Source: an uncultured Lachnospiraceae bacterium
GTDB lineage: Bacteria > Bacillota > Clostridia > Lachnospirales > Lachnospiraceae
Assembly (NCBI GenBank): GCA_947173945.1
Contig: CAMWGV010000001.1
Location: forward strand, 1 to 64,000
Direction of reading: 5' to 3'
DNA length: 64,000 bases
The translations under genes and the position numbers were made by a program. Every line of letters begins with the position of its first letter. Position 1 is the stretch's first letter. The notes under the pieces were generated by a model. The model did no database searches and was not told the DNA's origin. It saw only the letters and a program-made list of their open reading frames with translations. Shown piece by piece: positions 20,819-30,477 of this stretch.

Positions 20819-21253
20819 GTGAAAGAAAGGTTAGTCGGATTTTTTATTGGATTGGGAATTTTTTTGTTTGTCCCGTATTTAATGACTGTCATTTTAAATG
20901 GAAGACCAAAAACAGCCGGCTCACGTATTGCAAATTTGAATACGGGACGTGATGTTATCGTTCATGTTGAAAATGGCAATAAGCTCATAGATGTTGAACA
21001 GTACATAGCAGGTGTGCTCCCTTCCGTAGTGTCGGCTGACAGCAGCCAGGAGGTTATGGAGGCACAGGCAGTTGCGGTAAGGACCAAGGTATATTTTTCG
21101 ATGGGAAATAACACAATTATAGATGCAAATGATTTGGAATTTGATTTTTTATCTGAAAAGCAAATTAAGGATAAGCTGGGAGAAAAAACATATACGAAAA
21201 ATATAAGAAAGTATGAAAATGCTGTTTTAAATACAGTCGGAACCACAATGTAA
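20819..21253 (+). CDS. SpoIID-like protein, C-terminally short and lacking the conserved catalytic region
   Basis: N-terminal TM, DVEQYIAGVLPSV...QEVMEAQAVAVRTKVYF SpoIID/LytB-like motif; GTG start at 20819 with GGGAGGGG RBS; ends after ~145 aa. Confidence 0.7.
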   Translation: MKERLVGFFIGLGIFLFVPYLMTVILNGRPKTAGSRIANLNTGRDVIVHVENGNKLIDVEQYIAGVLPSVVSADSSQEVMEAQAVAVRTKVYFSMGNNTIIDANDLEFDFLSEKQIKDKLGEKTYTKNIRKYENAVLNTVGTTM

Positions 21254-21376
21254 TATGTAAGATGTAACACTTCTTATATTAAAAAGTAAAATTTAATTCC
21301 ATAGCAAGTAAAATAGTATGAATAAATATTTCCACCTTTGCCAATAATATCAGCATAGATTAAGGAGGCATTTATT

Positions 21377-22186
21377 ATGAACAAAGTATGGGAAATATTC
21401 AGATCAAAAATATTTTATGTTGCTCTTGGTGTGGGAGTTGTTGCATTTGCAAGCTTGGTAGTGGCATATAACTATAAGGATGCCAAGAAAGAGCTTTCTA
21501 CCGGACAGGCAATAGATTTAAATCAGCCGGTAGATGAACAGATTGCAGGTAACACTAATGCCGACGAGAACAATGAACCTGTCGCTCAAATAGGAAAAAT
21601 AAATGAAGACAGCAAAAAGGATAAAACAAATAAAACAACAGAAAAACCAGCAAGTGTTAAAGAGGAAGAGGATAGAAATAAGAATGCTGCCAAGGAAGAT
21701 GAGTCAACAGAAGAATCAGCAGTAGCTGCATCAAGTGATGGTGCTGTTGCAGACAGCAAAAAAGAATTTAACTACAATGGGGGACAAGATCTTTCATGGC
21801 CACTCATTGGGGACGTAATACTTCCATATAGTATGGATACAACCGTGTATTACCAAACTTTGAATGCGTACAAGTGTAATCCTGGTATGTTAATCAAGGG
21901 TGCTGAGGGAGCAAATGTAATGTCTGTGTTTGAGGGAGTAGTGGAAAATATCTATGAAACAAAGGAACATGGAACAGTTGTTGAGATTAATCTTGGAAAT
22001 GGCTACATGGCAACATATGGACAGCTTATGAATGTGTGTGTAAACGTTGGTGATGTGGTAAGTGCGGACCAGAATATAGCAGAGGTAGGACCGGTCAGCA
22101 GCTATTATACAGAGGAGGGTACACACCTCTATTTCCAGATTTCAAAGGATAATGAACCGATAAATCCATTGACACTTATAAAGTAA
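21377..22186 (+). CDS. SpoIIQ-like M23/LytM-fold protein with degenerate active site
   Basis: N-terminal TM, C-terminal LytM-like fold (GDVILPYSMDTTVYYQTLNAYKCNPGMLIKG...GTHLYFQISKDNEPINPLTLIK); canonical HxxxD and HxH not present. Confidence 0.75.
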   Translation: MNKVWEIFRSKIFYVALGVGVVAFASLVVAYNYKDAKKELSTGQAIDLNQPVDEQIAGNTNADENNEPVAQIGKINEDSKKDKTNKTTEKPASVKEEEDRNKNAAKEDESTEESAVAASSDGAVADSKKEFNYNGGQDLSWPLIGDVILPYSMDTTVYYQTLNAYKCNPGMLIKGAEGANVMSVFEGVVENIYETKEHGTVVEINLGNGYMATYGQLMNVCVNVGDVVSADQNIAEVGPVSSYYTEEGTHLYFQISKDNEPINPLTLIK

Positions 22187-22198
22187 TAAAAACATGAC

Positions 22199-22284
22199 AA
22201 AACACGCTTTTGCTTGTCTGAGACGAGCGAAAGCGTGTTTTATGTGTATATAGCAGCATGTGACTACCGCAGGCAAGCCTACAA
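22199..22284. repeat. Partial copy of the 31279-31634 element: hairpin AAAACACGCTTTTGCTTGTC..GACGAGCGAAAGCGTGTTTT then TATGTGTATATAGCAGCATG; likely also acts as a terminator
   Basis: Shares GACGAGCG(A/G)AAGCGTG and TTTTATGTGTATATAGCAGCATG with 31501-31601. Confidence 0.75.
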
Positions 22285-22335
22285 TACTACAATATAGTCA
22301 TTCTAGGGCGGCAACCCTTATATTTTTTGATAGTG

Positions 22336-22722
22336 TTAAGATGTGCAGTCCTCACACGTTCCGGAAAAAAGAACCGTTGCTTCCTTTATTTTAAAAGGAG
22401 AATGGTTTTCCGCTTCTGTAATCAGGCTGTCCATTGGTTTCATGTTTATATCCTTAACAGCACCACAGCATGTACATAGAAAATGATAGTGTGGCTTTGT
22501 AGTGGCATCAAAATGGTCTGTTTTCCCATTGCAGGAAAGTCGGTTTATAATACCGGCATCTGCTAATTGGTTTAAATTTCTATAAACGGTGGCAAGACTG
22601 ATATTTGGTATATCTAAACGTATATCCTGAAAAACCATTTCTGCAGTTGGATGGTCATAACGGGATTTTAAGTTATTTAATATAGCTTCTCTCTGATGAC
22701 TGTATTTTATAGGTGCGGACAT
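22336..22722 (-). CDS. Fur-family regulator, PerR-like
   Basis: SHQREAILNNL, HPTAEMVFQDI, SLATVYRNLNQLADAG, HYHFLCTCCGAV, GTCEDC; probable ATG at 22722. Confidence 0.88.
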   Translation of the reverse strand: MSAPIKYSHQREAILNNLKSRYDHPTAEMVFQDIRLDIPNISLATVYRNLNQLADAGIINRLSCNGKTDHFDATTKPHYHFLCTCCGAVKDINMKPMDSLITEAENHSPFKIKEATVLFSGTCEDCTS

Positions 22723-22744
22723 ATTATTTCCTCCATCTAAAAAC

Positions 22745-22770
22745 AATAACAATTATTATTTTTATTATAA
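22745..22770 (-). promoter_or_regulatory. Possible Per/Fur box upstream of the PerR-like gene
   Basis: AATAACAATTATTATT and overlapping AT-rich dyad just upstream of the start codon; suggests autoregulation. Confidence 0.5.
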
Positions 22771-22857
22771 AGGAAAGTAACAGGTTATGTCAAGAACAAA
22801 GTTTCTTATTAAAAAGTTAATCATTATAATATTTTAGTACATTTAAATAGTATTTAA

Positions 22858-22886
22858 TTGACATAACTATGTTAAATTGGTATATT
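22858..22886 (+). promoter_or_regulatory. Promoter TTGACA-17-TATATT
   Basis: Motifs upstream of ATG 22940; rules out the upstream TTG start at 22877. Confidence 0.6.
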
Positions 22887-22939
22887 TTAATAGTAAGAGT
22901 TTAAATTGGCGTTTTAGTGTTGTTAGGGAGCTTGAAAGC

Positions 22940-24619
22940 ATGAATTTTAGTGAAATCAGGGAATCTGTAGATATTGACGGTGCAAAAAGTATTATAGATT
23001 CAATTTTGAATGTATCTTACCGTGCTACAGTCATAGTTGACAGGCAAACGTTTGAAATCGTATATATGAATAAGCTTGCAAAAGATATGTTTGGAAGCAA
23101 AGTTGACTGCCTGTGCTATGAGACATTTTGCACAAGAGAGGTTCCGTGTCAGGGATGCAACCTTGTCAGCTTAGAGAGCGGTTCTGTTGTTGCATCTGGA
23201 TATTCTGAGATTCTGGATAAACAGGCTACCTGGAAATATTCCAAAATTAACTGGTTTGACGGCAGGGATGTTGTTATGGCAACGCTGATTGAAGTGGATG
23301 ATGAACAGAATCCTATAGCAAAAGAAATATCTGCTAAAATAGCAAAGAGTGTAAGCGTAGACCGAAGCGAAATGGATGAGCTTACGAATATACCGGGTTA
23401 TGCAAGATTTTATGTAAATGCAGAAAAAGCCATTCATGCGAATACTGACAAGGAATATGCAATAGTTGTATTTGATATAGACCGCTTTAAAAATATAAAT
23501 GATTTATATGGTATGACAAAGGGCGATGATATTCTGAAGCACGTTGGAGAAGTGTTGATGGATATATTCGGGTACAATGAAAATTACGCAAGAATGCATT
23601 CTGACATGTTTGCCTTTTATATCGAATATGAAAGAAAGCTGGATATTATCCGTACTATAGAAAAAATCAGAAAAAAGATAGGGAGTAAGGAAAACGAGAC
23701 TGAGGTGAATACATCGTATGGTATTTATCTTGTACAGGATAGAAGTGTACCTATAAATCTTATGTGTGACAGGGCTATGGTGGCAAGTAGAACTACTAAG
23801 GGCGATGTAATGAGATTTTGTGCCTTTTATGATGAGCAGTATCGGGAAGATATGATAAGAATCAGCGAGATTGAGCATGATATGGTTAAGGCTCTTGAAG
23901 AGGGACAGTTCCAAATGTATTTGCAGCCAAAGTTCAAGCTGGATACAGAGGTGCTTTGTGGTGCTGAGGCATTAGCAAGATGGTTGCATCCGAGCAAAGG
24001 CATTATTCCACCATCCGATTTTATTCCATTGTTTGAGAAAAATGGCTTTATATTAAAATTAGATGAATACATGTGGGAGGAAGCGTGCAAAACTATCAGA
24101 AATTGGATGGATGCGGGTAAAGAGCCGATTCCTATTTCTGTAAATGTATCGAGGTACCACATAAAGCACAACAATTTAGAGAATGTGCTTGTTGACATGG
24201 TCAAGAAATATGATATTGACCCTAAACTGTTACATTTGGAAATAACAGAGTCGTTGTTCTTGGATGAACCTGCAAAGCTGAACCGAGTTATGGAGAAGCT
24301 GAGAGGATTTGGATTTAAGCTTGAAGTAGATGATTTTGGTTCAGGATTTTCATCCCTTAACCTTATTAGAAATATATCTGTGGATACAATTAAGATTGAT
24401 AAGGAGTTTCTTGACAATGAGATAGCTTCTGAAAAGGGAAAAATAGTAGTAAACCACACGATAGATATGGCAAAGGAGCTTAAGCTTCAAGTTATTGCTG
24501 AGGGTGTTGAAACAAAAGCTCATGTTGACTTCCTTAAAAAGTCAAAGTGTGACATTGCTCAGGGCTATTATTTTGCAAAGCCTATGCCACTTTCAGAGTT
24601 TGATAAATTAAGTTCATAA
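22940..24619 (+). CDS. PAS-GGDEF-EAL protein; GGDEF degenerate, EAL intact (probable c-di-GMP phosphodiesterase)
   Basis: GGDEF position reads MHSDMF; EAL motifs GAEALARW, LEITES, DDFGSGFSSL, IKIDKEF, AEGVET. Confidence 0.9.
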   Translation: MNFSEIRESVDIDGAKSIIDSILNVSYRATVIVDRQTFEIVYMNKLAKDMFGSKVDCLCYETFCTREVPCQGCNLVSLESGSVVASGYSEILDKQATWKYSKINWFDGRDVVMATLIEVDDEQNPIAKEISAKIAKSVSVDRSEMDELTNIPGYARFYVNAEKAIHANTDKEYAIVVFDIDRFKNINDLYGMTKGDDILKHVGEVLMDIFGYNENYARMHSDMFAFYIEYERKLDIIRTIEKIRKKIGSKENETEVNTSYGIYLVQDRSVPINLMCDRAMVASRTTKGDVMRFCAFYDEQYREDMIRISEIEHDMVKALEEGQFQMYLQPKFKLDTEVLCGAEALARWLHPSKGIIPPSDFIPLFEKNGFILKLDEYMWEEACKTIRNWMDAGKEPIPISVNVSRYHIKHNNLENVLVDMVKKYDIDPKLLHLEITESLFLDEPAKLNRVMEKLRGFGFKLEVDDFGSGFSSLNLIRNISVDTIKIDKEFLDNEIASEKGKIVVNHTIDMAKELKLQVIAEGVETKAHVDFLKKSKCDIAQGYYFAKPMPLSEFDKLSS

Positions 24620-24647
24620 AATTAAAATAAAAAATGGCGTTGTATCC

Positions 24648-24676
24648 TTGACATATATATATAGCTGTTGTATATT
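24648..24676 (+). promoter_or_regulatory. Promoter for acp (TTGACA-17-TATATT)
   Basis: Motifs read directly upstream of ATG 24747. Confidence 0.65.
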
Positions 24677-24746
24677 GAAGAACATAAAGAACAAACCGAT
24701 GGTATGGCTGTCGGAGAGATATAAAGAAAAAGGAGAATATTAAATT

Positions 24747-24980
24747 ATGTTAGAGAAAATGAAAGAAATTATTGCTGAACAGTTGGGAGTAGATGCTGCT
24801 GATGTAGAGCTTTCAACATCCTTTAAAGACGACCTTGGCGCTGATTCTCTTGATTTATTTGAACTTGTTATGGCACTTGAGGAGGAGTTCAACTGTGAGA
24901 TTCCTTCAGATGATTTAACATCAATAGCAACAGTAGAGGATATCATCAAGTACCTTAAGGAAATGGGTATTGAAGAGTAG
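24747..24980 (+). CDS. acpP: Acyl carrier protein
   Basis: 77 aa; [21 protein letters not shown] with phosphopantetheine serine (DSL). Confidence 0.95.
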   Translation: MLEKMKEIIAEQLGVDAADVELSTSFKDDLGADSLDLFELVMALEEEFNCEIPSDDLTSIATVEDIIKYLKEMGIEE

Positions 24981-25010
24981 TCAATTGTAATGACTACTAC
25001 ATATAAAATA

Positions 25011-25034
25011 AAAAGAGGCTTTTGCCTCTTTTTT
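25011..25034 (+). terminator. Rho-independent terminator after acp
   Basis: AAAAGAGGC-TTTT-GCCTCTTTTTT. Confidence 0.88.
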
Positions 25035-25052
25035 GTTTATACAGAAAAAATA

Positions 25053-25085
25053 AAAGAACAGGAACCATTTGGATTCCTGTTCTTT
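25053..25085 (-). terminator. Terminator for the GH94 gene (minus strand)
   Basis: AAAGAACAGGAA..TTCCTGTTCTTT inverted repeat at the convergent 3' ends. Confidence 0.75.
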
Positions 25086-25099
25086 ATGTTTATTTGATA

Positions 25100-27583
25100 T
25101 TAGCCCATAATTACTTCAACTGTATGAGTTTTTCCGTCTCCTATAACAGGGATAACATTTCCGTCAACAGCCTTTCCGTCTACAACAAGGCTCTTAACAC
25201 CCTTGTTAACGTGATTTGGGTTAGTAACCTTAATATCGTAAGTATCGCCACGGAACTGACGTGTTGCAGTAAGTCCGTCCCAAGCGGCAGGAATTGAAGG
25301 GTCAATCTTAAGTCCGTCCCAATCAGGTTGAACACCTAAAATGTACTGTGAAATTGCTACCATATTCCATGCAGCAGTACCTGTAAGCCATGAGTTCTTA
25401 CCCTGTCCGAAGTGGTTGCCCGGTTTTCCGATATCGGAACCTGCATCCTTACCGCCAATCATCTGACCATATACATATGGCTCTGTCTTGTGGATGTCAG
25501 ACGTCTCCTCAGTGAAGGCAGGAGCAATCTTTGAATAGTATTCAAATGCCTTATCTCCACGTCCTGCGTAAGCCTCAGCACAGATAATCCATGCATTGTT
25601 ATGAGTAAATATTCCGGCATTTTCCTTGTAACCGCCCGGATATGTTGAAATCTCACCATACTGAATGTAATACTTGGTAAATGCAGGATTGTTAAGTACA
25701 AGACCGAAGTCTGTGTTAAGGTATTTATCAATAGAGTTCAGCGTCTTTATGTCAGCGCCTTCCTCCTTGCCAATCTCTGACATAACTGCAAAGCCCTGTG
25801 GCTCAATAAATATCTTACCTTCCTCACATTCCTTAGAGCCCATCTTAGCGCCTGTTGAGTCGTAAGCTCTGAGGAACCAATCACCGTCAAATGCATGCTC
25901 CATAACATTCTTTTTCATCTTATCAATCTCTGCCTGAGCAGCTGCAGCCTCGTCATCCTTGCCTAAGTGCTTTAAGATAGCTACATAGTTTGGTCCGGTA
26001 TAAGTAAAGAGTGTAGCAACCATAACTGATTCGGCAACCTTTGAGTAGCCTCCTTCTGCTGCAAACTTAGGGTTTGTATATGTCTGGAAGCTTTCGCCAG
26101 GTGTATCTGAGAAGCATGAAAGGTTGATACAGTCATTCCAGTCAGCTCTCATTGCAAGCGGAAGTCCGTGTGGTCCGAGATTATTTACTATTTTGTAGAA
26201 TGAAACCTTAAGGTGGTCAAGCATTGGCTTAGCCTTTGACTCGTCATTGTCGTAAGGAACCATTTCATCAAGAATAGCCCAGTCGCCTGTTTCCTTGATA
26301 TATGCTGACACTGAAAGAATCATCCATAATGGGTCATCGGAGAAATCTCCGCCTATATCTGAATTACCCTTCTTTGTAAGAGGCTGGTACTGGTGGTAGC
26401 AGCCGCCGTCAGGAAGCTGTGTGGAGGCAATGTCGATAATTCTCTCTCTTGCACGATCCGGAATCTGATGAACGAAGCCGAGAACGTCCTGGTTAGAATC
26501 ACGGAAGCCCATACCACGACCGATACCTGACTCGAAGTAGGAAGCGGAACGTGAAAGGTTAAAGGTAACCATACACTGATACTGATTCCAAATATTAACC
26601 ATACGGTTTACCTTATCATCAGGAGTGTCTACTGTTAAAATGCCAAGAAGCTTGTCCCAAGTTTCCTTCAGCTCTGCAAGACCGGCAGCAACCTTCTCAG
26701 GTGTATTGTACTTGTCCATCATGGCAAGAGCCTTAGTCTTGTTTATTGTTTTGCCGTCAGCTTCAAATTTTTCGTCAACAGGCATCTCAACATAGCCGAG
26801 AATAAATACTAAGGTCTTTGTCTCGCCCGGAGCAAGAGTAATCTTCTTGTAGTGTGAAGCGATTGGTGACCAGCCATCTGCAAATGAGTTGTTAGCGGCG
26901 GCTGCTTCAACTGCCTGTGGATTGTTAAATCCGTTGTAAAGACCGATGAAGGCATCCCTGTCTGTATCGTAGCCGTCAATTTCGTCATTTACTGTGTAAA
27001 ATGCGAAATGGTCACGTCTGTCTCTGTATTCTGTTTTGTGGTAGATTGTTGAACCTGCAACTTCCACACGACCTGTAGAGAAGTTTCTCTGGAAGTTTGT
27101 GCAGTCATCCTGAGCGTCCCACAAGCACCACTCAGCAAATGAGAAAAGTGAAAATGTCTTTTCAGCTGACCCCTCGTTAGTGAGAACGAGCTGCTGAACC
27201 TCACCATCATAGTTTTGTGGCACGAAGAATGTAACCTCTGCCTTCAAATCATTTTTCTTACCGGTAATAATAGTGTAACCCATACCGTGACGACACTCAT
27301 AAGCGTCAAGCTCAGTCTTAACAGGTGACCAACCCGGATTCCAAATTGTACCGTTCTCATTGATATAAAAATAACGGCCGCCCATGTCAATAGGAACATT
27401 GTTGTAGCGATAACGGGTGATTCTTCTAAGACGAGCATCCTTGTAGAAAGAGTATCCTCCGGCTGTATTGGAAATCAGAGAAAAGAAACCCTGTGTGCCT
27501 AAGTAGTTAATCCACGGATATGGAGTCCTAGGCGAAGTGATTACATACTCTCTTTTGGAGTCATCAAAGTAACCAAATTTCAT
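25100..27583 (-). CDS. GH94 family glycoside phosphorylase, cellobiose phosphorylase-like
   Basis: [30 protein letters not shown]-terminus, [15 protein letters not shown]-type GFRDSNQD motif; ATG at 27583. Confidence 0.9.
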   Translation of the reverse strand: MKFGYFDDSKREYVITSPRTPYPWINYLGTQGFFSLISNTAGGYSFYKDARLRRITRYRYNNVPIDMGGRYFYINENGTIWNPGWSPVKTELDAYECRHGMGYTIITGKKNDLKAEVTFFVPQNYDGEVQQLVLTNEGSAEKTFSLFSFAEWCLWDAQDDCTNFQRNFSTGRVEVAGSTIYHKTEYRDRRDHFAFYTVNDEIDGYDTDRDAFIGLYNGFNNPQAVEAAAANNSFADGWSPIASHYKKITLAPGETKTLVFILGYVEMPVDEKFEADGKTINKTKALAMMDKYNTPEKVAAGLAELKETWDKLLGILTVDTPDDKVNRMVNIWNQYQCMVTFNLSRSASYFESGIGRGMGFRDSNQDVLGFVHQIPDRARERIIDIASTQLPDGGCYHQYQPLTKKGNSDIGGDFSDDPLWMILSVSAYIKETGDWAILDEMVPYDNDESKAKPMLDHLKVSFYKIVNNLGPHGLPLAMRADWNDCINLSCFSDTPGESFQTYTNPKFAAEGGYSKVAESVMVATLFTYTGPNYVAILKHLGKDDEAAAAQAEIDKMKKNVMEHAFDGDWFLRAYDSTGAKMGSKECEEGKIFIEPQGFAVMSEIGKEEGADIKTLNSIDKYLNTDFGLVLNNPAFTKYYIQYGEISTYPGGYKENAGIFTHNNAWIICAEAYAGRGDKAFEYYSKIAPAFTEETSDIHKTEPYVYGQMIGGKDAGSDIGKPGNHFGQGKNSWLTGTAAWNMVAISQYILGVQPDWDGLKIDPSIPAAWDGLTATRQFRGDTYDIKVTNPNHVNKGVKSLVVDGKAVDGNVIPVIGDGKTHTVEVIMG

Positions 27584-27714
27584 GTAGTATACCTTCCTTT
27601 CATAAAACACTGTCTCTATTATATAATAAAAATGCCCAAAAGACAACAATATTTCTCGTCTGAAATTTACAAAATATACAAAGAAAAGAACTTATTTGTG
27701 TAAAAAAGAAAGGA

Positions 27715-27748
27715 GCCCTTGCAATGTCATCAAGGCAAATGCAAGGGC
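27715..27748 (-). terminator. Terminator between the epimerase and GH94 genes (minus strand)
   Basis: GCCCTTGCA..TGCAAGGGC; T-rich tract downstream on the minus strand. Confidence 0.65.
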
Positions 27749-27801
27749 GTAGTTATGAAAAAATAAGTATTGATTTGTTACAGGGGTAGCGTATTTACAA
27801 A

Positions 27802-28803
27802 TTAAACCGTGTAGATGCGCTCTGTTATTGTTTTTGATTCTCCCGGTGCCAGCTCTACATAACCGGATTCATCAGCGGGAATAGGCTGGTTTGGTGCATC
27901 AATAATCCATGTACATGGTTCCGGGCAGAAGTATCCTTTATCGCCATGGTCATTCCAGATAATCCAGAACTTAAAGTCTTTACAAACCTCATAGACAATC
28001 TTTTTACCGGTAATATTGTCAGAAATAAGGGCACCATAGAAAGGCTTATCGTCAATTGTACCCATTTCAGCAAAAAATACGTCGTTGTCTATATCGTGAA
28101 GTACAGGAACCTGTGAACCGGTCATGTACTGTCTGTCATGGTTAGTCATAGGAAGAAATTCTCCTGTAGGGATACAATGCTTGTCAAGCTTCCACTTGTC
28201 TCCAACCGGAATATAAAGTCTTGTATCAAGTCCATTTCCATCTTTGATAAAAGGTCCGTTTATAGTTGTATGGTTACATACACCGAACGGAAGCTGCTTG
28301 GATGACGTATTTGTCATCGTAAATGAATAATCAAGTCCGGAAGCAGAAAGAGTAAATGTAAACTCCGCCTTAAAACTCACAGGATAATACTGGAAAAATT
28401 CATCATTTTCGTCATATATATATTCGGTTTTTGCAATTGCACTTTCTCCACTTGTTTCGGCACTTACTATTGTATGTTCTCTTTTGTGCAGGAATCCGTG
28501 AATGTGATTTCCAAGTGGGTCATTGATAGGTAGATGATAGGTTGCGTCAGAAACCTTAAGCACGCCGTTTGCTAAACGATTTGGAAGATATAAGGTCGGA
28601 AGACCATAAACTTCGGCTGATTCCTTGAGTTCATCTGTGGTAAGCGTCTCATCATATCTGAAAATCTCTATATTAGCAATGGTATCCCGCATACGGATAA
28701 CGTTACTTCCCAAAAATGGGGCTATAACCGCTCTGTACTTGTCTGCAACGAGCTCGATAACTTCCTTATCCTTGTAGCTTGTAATGTTAGCTGAATAACT
28801 CAT
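27802..28803 (-). CDS. Aldose 1-epimerase family protein
   Basis: GNHIHGFLHKREH, GVCNHTTINGPF, PEPCTWIIDAPN; ATG at 28803. Confidence 0.85.
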   Translation of the reverse strand: MSYSANITSYKDKEVIELVADKYRAVIAPFLGSNVIRMRDTIANIEIFRYDETLTTDELKESAEVYGLPTLYLPNRLANGVLKVSDATYHLPINDPLGNHIHGFLHKREHTIVSAETSGESAIAKTEYIYDENDEFFQYYPVSFKAEFTFTLSASGLDYSFTMTNTSSKQLPFGVCNHTTINGPFIKDGNGLDTRLYIPVGDKWKLDKHCIPTGEFLPMTNHDRQYMTGSQVPVLHDIDNDVFFAEMGTIDDKPFYGALISDNITGKKIVYEVCKDFKFWIIWNDHGDKGYFCPEPCTWIIDAPNQPIPADESGYVELAPGESKTITERIYTV

Positions 28804-29023
28804 AGCGCTACCTCCCATCCTTTTATGAATACAATCCATTCAAAAAGTAAAAATATTATTATGACAAATAATAGCATAGAAGAGGTGTTATGTCCAGCAA
28901 TAAAGTTTCATAAACGGGGTATTTTATTTTTCAGAAAAACAACATTGATTTTTATAGTAGGTAGTGATATAAATATATTTGTCTGATTTAATAGGAAACC
29001 ATATGAATTGTGAGGAATGAATA

Positions 29024-29527
29024 ATGAAGAAAAAAATAATTTATACATTAATAATTGCGGTGATGTTAATGGCAGTACTTACTGCATGCGGTGAAAATGA
29101 CAAAAAGGATGATTCGGAGAATGCCTCCGGCGGAAAAGAAATAGATGTACAGGCCGCCGCAGATAAAATCCTTTCGGATGGGGATTTTAAGGACCAGCTT
29201 GCCGCAGTTGATAAGAGTATGGCACTTGGTAGACTTTACAGCCTGGATGAGTCTTCGATTGAGGCAGCAGCATTTTATACAAATTCCAATTCAACAGCAG
29301 AGGAGATTGCAATTATAAAGGCAAATTCATCTGATTATGTTGAAACTATAAAGGCTGCTTATGAAAAAAGAGTTTCTGATCAGAAAGAGGCATGTAAGGA
29401 TTATCTCCCTGACGAGATGCCAAAGCTTGAATCGGCGGTAATATATACAAATGGAAATTATGTTGTGCTATGTGTATCAAATGACAACAGTAAGGCAGAG
29501 GATATAATAAAAGAGTTATTTAAGTAA
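29024..29527 (+). CDS. DUF4358-like lipoprotein
   Basis: Signal peptide with lipobox LTAC; 167 aa. Confidence 0.75.
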   Translation: MKKKIIYTLIIAVMLMAVLTACGENDKKDDSENASGGKEIDVQAAADKILSDGDFKDQLAAVDKSMALGRLYSLDESSIEAAAFYTNSNSTAEEIAIIKANSSDYVETIKAAYEKRVSDQKEACKDYLPDEMPKLESAVIYTNGNYVVLCVSNDNSKAEDIIKELFK

Positions 29528-29548
29528 TAGATATCTGTTTAAAATCAC

Positions 29549-29624
29549 AAAAGACAAGCAGTCTGAGTATAGTATACTATAAGTCCATGCGGCCTATATC
29601 AACTATACCATGTGCTTGTCTTTT
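29549..29624. terminator. Long-stem terminator-like hairpin (AAAAGACAAGCA..TGCTTGTCTTTT) between convergent genes
   Basis: 12-bp perfect arms plus internal TATAGTATACTATA palindrome, T-rich downstream. Confidence 0.6.
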
Positions 29625-29685
29625 CCTTTTTGTCCCTTTGTTAAAATACCAAACCCTCGGTTGCATGTTTATATATTTTTCTGCT

Positions 29686-30027
29686 CTACAATTTGAACTT
29701 GATTTTTACCGGTTCTCCTAATGTCTGACCGCCTCTTGACTTTACATTTGTTGTTATAATGAGGTAATAATACTCATTTGTAGCGTAAGGCTCAAGAGGT
29801 TCAACCTCTATGAGTTCATTTTCTGTATCATATTTGATGATGGTATTAAGCCGCTGGTTTTGTGAGTCAGCAACATACATAGTTTCTTTGTTTACCGTCT
29901 TAGGATCCAAAGGGGTGCTAAAACGGACACGCCATACAAAATTTCCTGTTCTAAATTTCAAATCCTGTTTAACCCTGTTGGCAAGGGTAGGTGGGATATC
30001 TTCAATCTCAATCATTGTTCTTGACAT
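29686..30027 (-). CDS. Small protein with SbsA/Big_5-like Ig fold
   Basis: VRFSTPLDPKTVNKETMYVADSQNQRLNT...YYYLIITTNVKSRGGQTL pattern. Confidence 0.6.
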   Translation of the reverse strand: MSRTMIEIEDIPPTLANRVKQDLKFRTGNFVWRVRFSTPLDPKTVNKETMYVADSQNQRLNTIIKYDTENELIEVEPLEPYATNEYYYLIITTNVKSRGGQTLGEPVKIKFKL

Positions 30028-30329
30028 ACTGCAACACCTCGAAAAATATGATTTTTGAATAAGTCTAAGCCATATTGGGCATTATTATAAAGTGTACCAT
30101 ATAAATGGTGTTAATACAAATGATTTTTTTCTCAAAATATGTATTAATACGACGACCGATGGGGGCTTTACATTGGTTGTAAGGTATTTTACAATCTAAT
30201 TGTTACAAAAGTATTACGAAACATTACGCAAATATGTATTATGTATGTATTGTGTGAACAGGTTGTATAAAATGTATGGTTGGGCGCTGAAAAAACCATA
30301 TGTTTTAAAGTTTTATTTTTAAGGGTTGT

Positions 30330-30455
30330 GTCAAGTTTTTTATAAAAACTTGACATGTAGCATCAGCCCTTTGCTGAAAGCAAATTATGTTATATAGGAA
30401 ACTGCGTTTCCTGTATGCACGTTCCAAAAGGAACTTGCTAAGAAATGGGCTGATG
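30330..30455 (+). ncRNA. Candidate structured 5' leader: GTCAAGTTTTT hairpin plus a four-way-junction-like fold closed by CATCAGCCC/GGGCTGATG
   Basis: Three internal hairpins: TTTGCT-GAA-AGCAAA (30370-30384), TATAGGAAAC-TGC-GTTTCCTGTA (30393-30415), GTTCC-AAAA-GGAAC (30421-30434). Confidence 0.55.
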
Positions 30456-30477
30456 TTCATAGTTAAGGAGATTGAAA

